A stretch of DNA of 64,000 bases from Siphonodentalium dalli (GCA_032622095.1 CP136067.1:120811030-120875029), one strand, 5' to 3'; numbered from the stretch's first letter, positions 22,779 through 34,338 are shown. Translations and numbers: made by a program. The notes: a model not told the origin generated them from the letters alone.

Positions 22779-23300
22779 CTAGAGGTCTGATTCCATGTAA
22801 CAGATATACTTCCATGGTATCGCATTCCATGTGTGTGTTTTGTCTATTGGTGTGTTCCTCTTCACGCGAGTGCATACTGGTGATTTGTGATCTGATGGTG
22901 GACTTGAATTGACATTTCTAAATAGGATATATATTCCAAAGGTTTATGTCATTTGGTTTGGCCCAGTGTGGATAGTTAATTACCGTCTAGTGCATGATGG
23001 TCCTGACCAACTAGGCCGCCGCCCACCCCATCCAAGCATTCAGTTTTATTCGGTAGGGATACATGTTAGGGCTAATTACAACCCCTCCCATTACGTCCAA
23101 ATAAATCATGTTCAAAGGTCACGAAATTTGACGTGTTTGATTATATATATCGTAATCTACATATAGATCAAAAGGATATATAGCATATTAACTCTGTTAT
23201 TTCGCATTTTTTTTTTTAAATAATTCTTTCAGTTTCGGATTCAGAATCTTTTAGAAGTTTTATTGGCGGAGGAAAGACCGCTTAGTTAATTAATACTATA
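22779..23300 (-). mobile_element. Terminus of a rolling-circle-like element (second copy of the family at 48891)
   Basis: Begins CTAGAGGTCTGATTCCAT and AGATATACTTCCATGGTATCG, as at 48891-48940. Diverged similarity continues through GGTCACGAAATTTG and TTTTAGAAGTTTTATTGGCGGAGGA (compare 49130 and 49335). The other end is not found here, so this copy is truncated or too diverged. Confidence 0.6.
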
Positions 23301-23956
23301 CGTATTTCAGTGTGTCATCTCTACACAGAGTCGTTAGCGTCTTTGTAATAGAATTAACTGAAATCAAGAGATAACGCAATCACAGTCGATAACGCTAGCT
23401 GAGTGCCTACCCGTCTGCTACCAAACACATGCAGTATTCAAGATATAAAACACGATTTTCCATTTTGTCCCTTTTTCGAGTTTCGGTGGAATTTGCCAAA
23501 AGACTCGACCCTCCCCGGGAGCGTACGCGGGCTCTCCGTTGGGCTGGTTACTTTCTTAGTAGAGATGTCAAACTTTGGGGGCATACCTATAGTATATCGG
23601 TGAACCTGTTCATGCATTAGCCTTGCTCCTTGCTTGATAAGGCCGTTTGAATTTGGCGTCAGGAAGAGTGGGTTTGAATTTGAGTAATATATATCACCCG
23701 TTAACAACGTTACACGCTACCATGGTCAAACCCGTCCACTCTATACCTTTGAAAATAGTACTAAACTTGCGCGTGGATACTACTAACCACATCCACTCGT
23801 CATAAAGTTTTTATCTCAATATCTGCTTTTCGATTTTCTTTTGAATTTTCCAAAAGTCTAAACAATCACATAACTAATTCACCCTTCGGCAATTTAGAAA
23901 CAACTTTCAGAAGACTTAGTCAGTTTAATTTAAAGTATTCGTCTGCTTCACTTTCC

Positions 23957-24413
23957 TTAAAGGTACTCAATCCGATTCCATGCTCCCCATATCATCAGAT
24001 TCCAACAACAACAATTTTTTTTTGAAATGCCGCTTCAGTTATCAGAATCGATTAATTAACCAAAAGTAATGCTAACCACAGTCTAATATAGTATAAAATA
24101 GCCCAAAACCTGTTATTTATCAACATTGTTTTAAACGAATTTTGCCGGTTTGTCAATTATCTGACATGAAAAAGTCACTTGATTTTAGAGTTATCAATCT
24201 TCGTCCGCAAATTTGGTCCGAGACAGTCTTCTCGTCGACTTTTACTGGGCCACTGAATATTCGAGTTGGAGAAAAATAATAGATTTAAAAAATCGATATC
24301 TGATCACTCTGAGCTTTGATGGGTGGGTTCCTCGACTCGAATCAAATATTATTTACCCCCGAAGCCAAATAAATAGTAATTGAGGGGTGCTTAATCGGAT
24401 TGAGTTCCTTTAA
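23957..24413. mobile_element. TTAA-flanked MITE, family D
   Basis: TTAA at 23957-23960 and 24410-24413 frame inverted ends AGG(T/A)ACTCAATCCGATT. TTAA target duplication is the mark of piggyBac-type (or Kolobok-type) transposition. No coding capacity. Confidence 0.75.
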
Positions 24414-24631
24414 ATTGTGATACTGTTTTCGAGTCAGGATTAGTTTACATACATTTTGCATCGGGTCAATTGTATCTGCAGACAATATTAAATAATTAAT
24501 TTAAGATTCATAGGTCAAAGGGACATGAGGCATTCGTTAATTGTGAAAACTTAGAAAGATTTCTAAAAACAATCGTTAAGCAGGATATTTAATAACTTAT
24601 TATTTTGTTATAATTATCCAGAGACAAGCTT

Positions 24632-24885
24632 TCACATTTAGTTACCAATGATATGTAAACATTACTGTTACATTTAGATACCAATGATATGTAAACATTA
24701 CTGTTACATTTAGATACCAATGATATGTAAACATTAATGCTACATTTAGATACCAACGATGTGTAAATAGTACTGTTACATTTAGATACCACTGATATGT
24801 AAACATTACTGTTACATTTAGATACCAATGATTGTAAACATTACTGTTACAATTAGATACCAATGGTATGTAAACATTACTGTTA
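24632..24885. repeat. 36-bp minisatellite, about 7 copies
   Basis: The unit ATTTAGATACCAATGATATG plus TAAACATTACTGTTAC is repeated with few changes. Because 36 is a multiple of three, it produces long repetitive open frames (VSKCNSNVYISL) that are artefacts. Confidence 0.9.
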
Positions 24886-25587
24886 ACAGTGAAAGTCGTT
24901 TAACAAACAAACATCGCCAAATGCAATCGCAAATTAAATAACTTAGTTGAAAATCATTTTTGTCTGGTATATTTCTAACTGTTACAGTTAATTTGACATT
25001 TAGTAATATAATCCCTCATTTAACTGTTTGTTGATAACATGGATGGCACTTTAACGGTAACGTTTACACAACACAGGTTTTTAATACGCCGCGCAGTTGG
25101 CACAGCTGAAAATTCATAAATAATTTTACAGTTGTTAAAGAATTATAACCATGAGCACAAGTATTTCATCAATTTATTTTTAATATCAATAACTACACTC
25201 TTAACAATTTTAAAAACCCATATAATTTAGTACACTCGCTATACCACTAGTGCAATCAGTAAAATGTTGACAAAATGATGGAACTTTCAAAAATAAAATA
25301 AACAAAAAACATACGATTACATATTAACACACTATACGTATATACGGCGGCGTATTAACGCCAACTTGGTTTATTATACTAAGTTGGCACTAATTCGCAA
25401 CCGGACATACGCGTGTTTCGTATTTTAACATGACATATCAATCATAAATACTAATCAGATATATACAGAATGAATGGGGTGGGTGTGTGTGGGTGGGGGG
25501 GGTGCTCATTTATTGTCACGATAAATTCCCATATGTGGTATGCTCTTTAAAAGCTAACTTATTGGACGATGTTCATGTGTATAGATT

Positions 25588-25748
25588 ATATAAGGATTAA
25601 CTGTCATGTGGACTGTTTTTATGGAGATGTAACCGTGAGGTAAGTGGTCATAACTTGTCTTTCGGGTTTTACATACAAGTTATGACCATTTACCTCACGG
25701 TTACATCTCCATAAAAAAACAGTCCACATGACAGTTATCCTTATATTT
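25588..25748. mobile_element. Near-perfect 160-bp palindrome (fold-back MITE)
   Basis: Arms of about 70 bp (AAGGATTAACTGTCATGTGG ... GGTCATAACTTGT and its inverse) surround a 16-bp loop (CTTTCGGGTTTTACAT). Only a few mismatches separate the arms. Ends at TATAAGGAT / ATCCTTATA. Confidence 0.85.
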
Positions 25749-26170
25749 ATATACATTTAGCGAAAAGCCACTTTTGTAAATGTATTTAAATCGAAAAGTG
25801 TATCGTGACAAAACCAGCCCAGAATAACCCATAGCACCCTTGGCAAAAGTTAACAGTTGAAACCCGATGATTTATTAAGTCAATCCTGCGCGAATCCAAA
25901 TGAGCCCAAAACATTACGCGTTCGTCTTTCCAAGCCCAAATGACGTATCGATGTTGTTATGAGCTGACGTATCGATGTTGTTATGAGCTGTTGCGCATTC
26001 ACCGAGAAATAACTGCAACTAGCCACGTGGGCGCCGACCAATCAGAATGCTGGATTTAGTGATGACAACACTTAGTATGTAAATATATTAGATTAGATAT
26101 TATGTTTGATAACATTCATATACATGTTGACAGTACAGTGAAAATGTTTCGCATGTTGAGGTAGAACATT

Positions 26171-26628
26171 TGTGACACGCCATATCAAATCCAGTCGTAA
26201 GTCGGATTTGTTTTACCCTGTGCCAATGCATTCTCTTATATATGCTAGTCGGCCATAGGTCGCCTCGCATATATAAGAGAATGCATTGGCCTAACCATTT
26301 TTTACAATTTTAATAATTTTTTCTTGTATTCTTTAACAATTTTATAATTTCACCTATACAGAGCCCCAGACAAACATGAGCAGACGACACTCTTCTCTAT
26401 GCTTCTATATATGTGTGGGGCTCCCTGCAGGGTAATGGATGTTTTTATTTTATGTCCTAAAAATTGTAAGAAACATTTATTTTAAAAAAATGATAAAAAA
26501 TTGTTAGGCCAATGGATTCTCTTATATATGCGAGGCGACCTATGGTCAACTCGCATATATAAAAGAATGCATTGGCACAGGGTAAAAAAAATCCCGACTT
26601 ACGACTGGATTTGATATGGCGGGTCACA
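26171..26628. mobile_element. Palindromic MITE (TGTGACACGCC ends) interrupted by a second MITE
   Basis: Outer arms 26171-26215 and 26583-26628 are inverted copies: TGTGACACGCCATATC, then CCAGTCGTAAGTCGGATT. The central part has been replaced or opened by the TA-flanked element at 26216-26582. Confidence 0.75.
26216..26582. mobile_element. Palindrome-ended MITE P (copy 1), nested
   Basis: Both ends are 75-bp units CCCTGTGCCAATGCATTCTC ... GAATGCATTGGC that are themselves near-perfect palindromes centred on GTCGACCATAGGTCGCCTC-like sequence. The two units are inverted relative to each other. TA lies on both sides (26214-26215, 26583-26584), fitting a Tc1/mariner-type target. Other copies at 38710 and 44371. 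Confidence 0.85.
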
Positions 26629-26679
26629 TTTATGGGGAAATGATAAAGTTCACAACAGATAAGCAGAGTGGTTAGATAG

Positions 26680-26729
26680 AAAGAGAGAGAGAGAGAGAGA
26701 GAGAGGGGGGAGAGAGAGAGTGAGAGAGT
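26680..26729. repeat. (GA)n microsatellite
   Basis: GA repeat with a short G-run interruption near 26705. Confidence 0.9.
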
Positions 26730-26935
26730 GAAAAACAAGCACCGTACCAGCATGGGTGCTCACTGTTAAAACAATTCTATGCACACAAAATAAAAAATAC
26801 CAGAGACCCTAAAAATCATTCGTCCAATCACGTGCCTGTCGTCAACATGCACATTGTTAACTGCCACCTTGACAGGCAGAATATATATACACCTAAATTT
26901 TAAAGATACGGGCGGCGTTGGCGGTGGGTATGCTG

Positions 26936-27975
26936 TTAAAATATTCAGCTCCGTCAAAAACCGCCATAAACAGAAAGAATAGTAAAATATGGACAGACTT
27001 TGTTCTTATACAAATAAGAAATATGACATAAACAGTATGTTATTGTCAAATGTTTTTCCTTTGTTATGTAAACAAAAGCAAACAACGGTACAGCACCTGG
27101 CTTTTGTTTAGATCCGGATATGGTAAACATAAAGAGCGTGATTTGTTACTATTTTCCTGATATGGACATAATAAAGATCGTTTATATAATTTGTGTGTGA
27201 TTGACAATATAACTGCGCTGTGTTATGTAAATAGAAGCAAACTTCTGTACACGTCTTGACAATATTATAGACTATTTACGCGCTGATTATTTTTGGCATA
27301 TGAGCAAAACTATATATATTTTAATATTTCTTCTGTTGATGGCGATTTGAACAAATATGAATATTTCTGCAACGAACGCCACCCTTGCCTTCAAACTCAT
27401 CCAGTATCAGCAGCGCGGGGCAATGTGGGGATCATACGGGTGCAAGAACCAAGTCCTCGTCAATTAAATTGTCATTGAAAGTTGTGCTCGACGTGGCTTG
27501 GTGGATTATATAAAGGCGTTCGACGGTGTTCCCCACAGCTGGATAAAATAATTCCTTGGCATATTTTGGATCAGTCAATATGCCGAAAAATTATTGGTTC
27601 ATGATTCGACTAAATGGGAGACTACTCTCTCGTTCATACAAGACACACGATGGTGTACGTAAACAAGAGCCTGCTCGTGTAACATAAGTTCTTCTGTTTA
27701 CATAGCACACGCAATTATATTGGTTAATCACACACAAATGATATAAACGCTCTTTATTATTTCCATATCAGGAAAACAGTAGCAAATAACGTTCTTTATG
27801 TTTACCATATCCGGATCTAAACAAAAGCCAGGTAATGTAACGTTTTTTGCTTTTGTTTACATAATAACATACTGTTTATGCCATATTTCTGATTGGTATA
27901 AGAACAAGGTCTGTCTATATTTTACTATTCTTTCTGTTTATGGCGGTTTTTGACGGAGGTGAATATTTTATTGCT
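26936..27975. mobile_element. Long inverted-repeat element with about 310-bp arms
   Basis: Left arm about 26938-27265 and right arm about 27660-27972 are inverted copies (AATATTCAGCTCCGTCAAAA, GCCATAAACAGAAAGAATAG, then GATCCGGATATGG and so on). The left end abuts TTAA and the right end TTAT. The 400-bp spacer holds an RT fragment. A MITE or fold-back that trapped LINE sequence is the simplest reading. Confidence 0.75.
27501..27645 (+). pseudogene. LINE reverse transcriptase fragment in the spacer of the inverted repeat
   Basis: The frame reads VDYIKAFDGVPHSWIK, a stop, then FLGIFWISQYAEKLL and STKWETTLSF. The first block is the A motif of a non-LTR RT (DYxKAFDxVPHSWI), and KWETTL is the following conserved strand. 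Only about 48 codons survive, with one stop. It is of a different family from the RT at 437-1389. Confidence 0.75.
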
Positions 27976-28091
27976 CGTTAACTCACATTGTGTAAATTTC
28001 ACCATTACATCCTACTATAGATATAATGCTCCCTATAATGTGAGGTTAACTTTCACCTGTTGATGTAAATATTTAAACGGCACTTCATCGG

Positions 28092-28420
28092 TTAAAGGCC
28101 CACTTAATTTTTGAGTCATTGATTATTTTTATAGTGCCTTGATATACGGTTTTACTAACAATCAATGCCATAAAATATGATTAAAATACTCTAATTCATC
28201 ACCATTTGGAACGTCTGTGTATCAGAAGGTGCACACAGAGTAATAGAAAATAGCTGAAATCATAAAAAAAACATTTCCCACTTTTTGGCTCCCAGAATGC
28301 TACAGAATTCAAACTATAGTTTATTTGTAACGGAAGGGGAATATCTATATCTGGGGGTATTTAAACCTTTATACCCAGAGTAGAACTAAATTATAGTTTA
28401 CAAAAAAATAGTTCCTCTTT
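28092..28420. mobile_element. TTAA-flanked MITE, family C (copy 1, degraded right end)
   Basis: TTAA at 28092-28095, then AGGCCCACTTAATTTTTGAG. Inner blocks (AGTGCCTTGATATACGGTTTT, GGCTCCCAGAATGC, GGAAGGGGAATA) match the copies at 40432 and 46924. The central hairpin and the right end are eroded. Confidence 0.65.
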
Positions 28421-29007
28421 TACATTCATTTACAATTGGCATTATCAGCAAACTTACCTGTATTTCAATCAAACGTGTAGCATGTTTGGTAATTTTTCAA
28501 TTCAATTCAATTTTATTTAGTAATATATAACAAACATGATAACGTATAATACAAAACTCAAACAAAATATAGTATACATTACTGGGATATGGCATGACTT
28601 ACTTGTCGTCTTCCTGCATACGCCCAAACTATAGTTCATTTATGGTATATGATATAAATGTTGCTATAATATAAGAATGGTAAATGATACTCACTGAGGG
28701 AGTGTGTTAAGTGTGTCTTTTAGTATGTTGTTTATAGTATACATTTTCGCATATTGAACGACGACAGATAATTATTATGAATGGCTAATTGGTGGTCGAC
28801 ATTTTTTTCGGACAGTTCAAAAACCTTTTCGCAGAATTGACGATACGAGTACGTTTGTGAGACAATCGTGCTTGTCACTGGCAGTAATTGTGTTGTTATC
28901 AGATCATAGCTTAGCACATTGTGTTTGACAAGATTCTCGCGTTTCACGACGACGAACTATTTGATTACCACTAATATGGAAAATTAGGGCCACATGGAGA
29001 TCACAAT
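28421..29007. other. No feature recognised
   Basis: AT-rich. The minus-strand frame 28732-28947 (71 codons) shows no known domain. Nothing supports a gene. Confidence 0.4.
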
Positions 29008-29221
29008 TTAACCCTTTCAGTGCCAAGTCCGATTTTTATATCAACCCATTTTTCCTTTATCGTTTTTCAAATTATTGATTGTAATAATGTGATACATTGA
29101 TGGAAAGAGCTCTAAGAGCTCTTTCCATCAAGGTATCACATTATTATAATCAATAAATTTGAAAAATGATCAAGGAAATATGGGTTGATACAAACATCGG
29201 GCTTGGCACTGAAAGGGTTAA
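29008..29221. mobile_element. TTAA-flanked palindromic MITE, family A (complete)
   Basis: TTAA at 29008-29011 and 29218-29221. Ends CCCTTTCAGTGCCAAGTCCG and its inverse; the whole 206-bp body folds on itself with the centre at GAGCTCTAAGAGCTC. The CCC start next to TTAA matches piggyBac termini. It is the cleanest member of the TTAA group here. Confidence 0.9.
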
Positions 29222-30011
29222 GGACGTAACCTCAGAATCATTTCCAACATTGGTGAGCTGAGAAACGATCACAAATTATTACTCTATGATGTGCGTGTGA
29301 GTTTTGTTGAAATTTCTAAACCATATTCGTAACAACGAATAGTGGAAAACGACAACCAATAGAAAGAACACAAATTCTAGTGACGTAGTACGTATGTACC
29401 ATATTCCGCTCATTATGTAAAAGTGTCTAACGGTTTGTGTTTAATTATTTCTGCAGACGACAAATACGTTGTAGTTTGTTCCGGGTAAAACAATACAAGC
29501 ACTGGACTATTTTGATTATCACCTATTCGGAACAAACTCGAGGAAGTAGGTATTGATGCAAACTCCAGGCAGAGTTATCTCCCATAGCTCCGCTGAGATA
29601 TAACTGCCATAAGGACATTTGGTAAGGATTTCTTACGTGTTCTTAGTTCTTATGTTTTAGGATTAAAATTGTTTATATCTGGCTCAGTCTATATTGTTAT
29701 TATCAATACCGAAAGAATTACCATTATTGCAAACTTTTGGTAGTCAAAATAAGATAATAAGTGACTAAATATAGTTCCGACGATATGTAAAAATAGATGT
29801 ATCGGTCCGCAAAGTACCATCCTTGTGGCAGTGCTATATCGCAGTGCTAACTTAGAGTGCGCTGCATGGAGTTTGGTATTGATGTCCATAGTGTTTTTAC
29901 ATAATGTTTGCAAATTCCCACATACTTGTGTCCAGAGAACGCCCTTTGTGGCCCGATTGTGTTGATAGCAGGTCCAAGCTACATACAGGTTTAAACTGGA
30001 ATTGGAGCATC
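29222..30011. other. Intergenic, downstream flank of the Harbinger pair
   Basis: No gene recognised. If the FkbM transcript reads through the Harbinger elements, its native 3' flank before insertion would lie here. Confidence 0.35.
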
Positions 30012-31623
30012 TTAGGCCCGTTCCAAACGACGGATTTTTGTCGACTCGAATCTAATACCAGACCCACAATTGTATTAAATGCGTCAAAAATGCGACGTTT
30101 GAAACAATTAGATCCGTGTCAGACGCATCACAGACGAATCTCCGTCCAATTCAGACGAATCTTCGTCGGCGATGCGTCTGAAATCCGTCTTGGTTTCAAA
30201 CGACGGATTTTTGACGACTCGAATCTAATACATGTGACGAGAAGAGCCGAAAGTTGCCGAAGAACGAATGCAAATGATATGATAATGATATGATAATGGT
30301 ATAATAATGAGGGTGCTCCCCTTATCTGAGGAAATACCCACATGACGTCATTTGTCGCACGCTCTCTTTGTCATAAAGACAGATATATATATAAGCATTG
30401 CTTAGGTAACATTGTGCAAATTGTTATTATTTTGGTAGTTTGATTCCTCAACGAACATGGCATGTCACTGACTCACATCTTATAATGGATATAGTATCAA
30501 TGTTTTAGAATAATCCATATATATATACCGGTATAAGGGGTAAGGGTTGTAGCAACTGATTTAGAATAATTCATATAGACCGATATTCCTTATTGTAAGG
30601 AATAGGGGTGGTAGTCTCTGATGTATAATAATTAATATTTACCGGTATTACTTATTATAAGGGGCAGAGGTGGTACTACTGATTTATAATCATTCATATA
30701 TACCGATATTACTTATTATGAGGGGTAAAGGGGTGGTAACCTCTTATTTATAATAATTCATATATGCATGTATTACTTGTTATAAGGGGCAGAGTGGTAG
30801 CCTATGATTTATAATAATTTATATATACCGGTATTCCTTATTATAAGGGGTAGGGGTGGTAGCCTCAGATTTATAATAATTCATATAAACCGGTATTACT
30901 TATTATGAGGGGTATAGGGATGGTAGCCTATGATTTATAATAATTCATAGATACCAGTATTCCTTTTTATAAAGGATATATAGGTGGTAGCCTATGATTT
31001 ATAATATATAATTAATATATTCCGGTATTCCTCATTATAAGGGGTAGGGGTGGTACCACTGATCTTATTTATAATAATTCATATATACCGGCATTACTTA
31101 TTGTGAGGGGTATAGGGGTGGTAACCTCTTATTTATAATAATTCATATATTCCGGTATTCCTTATTATAAGGGTAGGGGTGGTAGTCTCTGATTTATAAT
31201 AATTCTTGTATACCTGTATTTACATGCATGTTGTACACATATATGGCAATTGGTTGCACGATCTAACATTTATTTGTAGCGCCTATTATATTATATTATA
31301 TAACTATATGTACTATATACATCCTCATATACATATGCACATATATTCGCGCTGCAATCGCGCATATATTTATACATAATTTATATTGTAGTTTAGTATA
31401 TATATATGTATAATATACCTGTATATATAGGCCTCTATATCTACGCGTGACCAATTTGTGAAGGTAACATGGAGTGCACCTTTAAATAAATCGACCGATG
31501 TATTAGATTCGACGCGACAAAGATGCGTCCGTCTGAAACAAAATTGACCGCAGACGCATCACCGACGGATATAATACAATTAGATTCGAGTCGACAAAAA
31601 TCCGTCGTTTGGAACGGGCCTTA
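30012..31623. mobile_element. Harbinger-like non-autonomous element 1
   Basis: The body, 30015-31620 (1606 bp), has ends GGCCCGTTCCAAACGACGGA and the inverse, with TTA on each side (30012-30014, 31621-31623). A 3-bp TTA/TAA duplication is the PIF/Harbinger hallmark. The left subterminal region repeats the terminal sequence internally near 30197 (TTTCAAACGACGGA) and contains nested inverted GACGCATC...GATGCGTC blocks. The middle is a minisatellite. It encodes no protein. Confidence 0.85.
30480..31230. repeat. About 60-bp minisatellite inside Harbinger element 1
   Basis: About 11 units of CATATATACCGGTATTAC, TTATTATAAGGGGTAGGGG, TGGTAGCCTCTGATTTATAA. Spacing is irregular (about 55-65 bp). The same array, inverted, is in element 2. 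Confidence 0.85.
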
Positions 31624-33014
31624 GGCCCGTTCCAAACGACGGATTTTTGTCGACTCGAATCTAATTGTATTAAATCCGTCGGTGATGCGTCTGCGGTCGA
31701 TTTTGTTACAGACGGACGCATCTTTGTCGCGTCGAATCTAATACATCGGTCGATTTATTTAAAGGTGGATTCCCGGTTACCGTCAAAAAATGGTCACGCG
31801 TAGATATAGAGGCCTATATATACCGGTATATGTTATACATATATATACTAAAATACAGTATAAATTATGTATATATATATTATATATGCGCGACTGCAGC
31901 GCGAATATATGTGCTCATGTATATGAGGATGTATATAGTATACATATATATAATATACTATAATATGCGCAACAAATAAATGTTATATCGTGCAACAAAT
32001 TGCCTTCTATGTGTATACCGTGCATGTAAATACCGGTATACAAGAATTATTATAAATCAGAAACTACCACCCCCTATCCCTTATAATAAGGAATACCGGA
32101 ATATATTAATTATTATAAATCATAGGCTACCACCCTATATCCTTTATAATAAGGAATACCGGTATATATGAATTATTATAAATCATAGGCTACTATCCAT
32201 ACCCCTCATAAGTAACACCGGTTTATATGAATTATTATAAATCTGAGGCTATCACTCTGTCCCTTATAATAAGGAATACCAGAATATATGAATTATTATA
32301 GATAAGAGGTTACCACCCATATACCCCTCATAACAAGTAATGCCGGTATATATGAATTATTATAAATCAGTGGTACCACCCCTACCCCTTATAATAAGTA
32401 ATACCAGTATATATTAATTATTATACACCAGAGACTAACACCCCTATCACTTATTATAAGGAATATCGGTCTATATGAATTATTATAAATCAGTTGCTAC
32501 AACCCATATCCCTTATACCGGTATATATATGAATTATTATAAATCATTGATACTGTATACATTATTATATATATAAGATGTGAATCAGTGACATCAAACT
32601 ACCGTAATAATTAAAATTTTCACAATGTTACCTAAGCAATTCTTATAGATATATCTTTCTTTATAACAAAGAGAGCGTGCGACATATGACGTCATGTGGG
32701 TATTTCCGCAGATAAGGGGAACTCCCTCATTATTATACTATTATCATATCATTTGCATTCGTTATTCGGCAACTTTCGGCTCTTCTCGTCACATGTATTA
32801 GATTCGAGTCGACAAAAATCCGTCGTTTGAAACCAAGACGGATTTCAGACGCATCACAGACGAAGATTCGTCTGAATTGGACGGAGATTCGTCCGTGGTG
32901 CGTCTGACACGGATCTAATTGTTTCAAACGTCGCATTTTAGACGCATTTAATACAATTGTGGGTCTGGTATTAGATTCGAGTCGACAAAAATCCGTCGTT
33001 TGGAACGGGCCTTA
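31621..33014. mobile_element. Harbinger-like non-autonomous element 2, inverted relative to element 1
   Basis: The body, 31624-33011 (1388 bp), has TTA at 31621-31623 (shared with element 1) and 33012-33014. Sequence and order are the reverse complement of element 1, including the inverted minisatellite (about 31985-32570). The outermost part at the right end matches element 1's left end over about 600 bp with small differences. The right TTA is the stop codon of the FkbM gene read on the minus strand. Confidence 0.85.
31985..32570. repeat. About 60-bp minisatellite inside Harbinger element 2
   Basis: Inverse of the array at 30480-31230, with about 9 units (TATGAATTATTATAAATC, CCACCCCTACCCCTTATAA, TAAGGAATACCGG). 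Fewer units account for part of the length difference between the two elements. Confidence 0.85.
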
Positions 33015-34031
33015 CTTATCAGCTAACCAGAAAATGTCATCGTATCCCCACGAATGAACCTTGGCGGGATCTAACCTGGTACTGACTGATTTATGATGCG
33101 GCACCAAATTGTTATCCTTCATAAACTTCAAAATAAACGGAACTGAAGGGTATTTCAGAACGTCATAAAAGTACCATTCCATCATTACGACTTTGACGGT
33201 ATTCTTTTTGAAGAATTCAGATGCGGCTTCCAGAATCTTCGATTCATGTCCTTCCGTGTCCATTTTGATGATGACCTGCTCAGAACTAACTAGCGGAAGC
33301 AGGTCATCGAGCCGATGACATGGAACTGTCCCTCCAGTTTTATTTACTTGCGTTGCTCCTATGTTGTTCTGGAATCTTTTCACTAGAGAAATATTCGCTC
33401 GGTCATTTGATAGAGCGCCATAGATTGCGGTGACGGGACGTTTAAATGTATTGATGGATACTGTTTTACAAACATGTTGCAAATTTGACACAACTGGGTC
33501 CACGGCCACTGCTCTGTGTCCAGCTTTTGCCGCGAGGAAAGAATATTGACCGATTTGTGACCCTATATCTACAAACACTGCATCCGGGTATTTTTGTAGA
33601 TGCTTCCATATTTCGTTAACTTTACCAGGTTCGAAGACGCCAGCATTTTTTATTGACGCCGACACAAATTTGTCGGTCTCCATGTTGTGTATGTACATGG
33701 GGACATTTCCTCCTGCGGTCCTCAGTTGAGCAAGCTCGAATGTTTTGTTAGTCTGGCAAATATGGCGACAGCTGTGCCAACTATTGTCGCTGCTACGACA
33801 CAACAAGTCATACTTGTAGCTGGAGAGCATGCTCTTATTTGTGTTGTCCACTTGGGGCCTTCCGGTGGTTGTTTTAGAAGACGTTCCGCTCCAGAAGTTC
33901 GTAATTGCGGGAATAGGCGTGCCGCGTGTTGCTATTGACGACATTCCTAAATGATATCCGACGTATACTCCACAAAGCACAAACATCAAGATGCCAAATT
34001 TCTTCCACGTCTGCGTTATAGTTGATGCCAT
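33012..34031 (-). CDS. FkbM-family methyltransferase, Golgi-type membrane-anchored protein
   Basis: Intact frame of 339 codons, ATG at 34031, TAA at 33014-33012. Residues about 12-30 (FGILMFVLCGVYVGYHLGM) form one membrane segment after a short basic N-terminus, so a type II anchor with a luminal catalytic part is likely. Four N-glycosylation sequons follow (N65, N95, N213, N230). The FkbM domain starts near residue 150: SAM-binding VFVDIGSQIGQYS (D155, G157), acidic loop AVDP (D178), and IIKMDTEGHE (256-263) before MMEWYF. FkbM domains transfer methyl groups from SAM, usually to hydroxyls of sugars or polyketides; a glycan substrate is my inference. The acceptor just upstream means the coding part is one exon after a 5'UTR intron. 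The stop codon coincides with the TTA target site of a Harbinger element, so the 3'UTR starts inside it. Confidence 0.9.
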   Translation of the reverse strand: MASTITQTWKKFGILMFVLCGVYVGYHLGMSSIATRGTPIPAITNFWSGTSSKTTTGRPQVDNTNKSMLSSYKYDLLCRSSDNSWHSCRHICQTNKTFELAQLRTAGGNVPMYIHNMETDKFVSASIKNAGVFEPGKVNEIWKHLQKYPDAVFVDIGSQIGQYSFLAAKAGHRAVAVDPVVSNLQHVCKTVSINTFKRPVTAIYGALSNDRANISLVKRFQNNIGATQVNKTGGTVPCHRLDDLLPLVSSEQVIIKMDTEGHESKILEAASEFFKKNTVKVVMMEWYFYDVLKYPSVPFILKFMKDNNLVPHHKSVSTRLDPAKVHSWGYDDIFWLADK

Positions 34032-34055
34032 GTCAGCTGGAAAGAAACATGATAT
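34032..34055 (-). other. 3' splice site in the 5'UTR of the FkbM gene
   Basis: On the minus strand, CATGTTTCTTTCCAG ends at 34037 and is followed by CTGAC and then the ATG. The strong pyrimidine tract and AG five bases before the start codon suggest the upstream 5'UTR exon lies beyond 34.1 kb. That exon was not located. Confidence 0.55.
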
Positions 34056-34338
34056 TGCAGCTTAGAATATAAGTTTTACTTCACCTATGGAACCTGTAAC
34101 CTGTTCGTTGTTCGGGTATAGTCAGACTTGTGTTATTACGGTCTACTGGCGAATGAACAAGTGAAACACATAGAGTTTTCGCTGGTATGAGGTTGATTAA
34201 TTGTATGAGTGTCATAACTTGAAAAGAATTGATTGGACGACACCTGATGTCAGTTGATATTTTTCCCCCAATGGTGATTCACGAGTACAGTAATAATTAG
34301 CTCTCTGGTGGCATATTATGTACTGTTGTAAATTTCCC

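Noticed and set aside
24632-24885. 36-bp regular repeats resembling a CRISPR array
   Set aside because: Units are directly contiguous with no variable spacers, and the window is eukaryotic. It is a minisatellite.
33687-33938. Plus-strand frame opposite the FkbM gene
   Set aside because: Shadow frame; the minus strand carries the conserved domain.
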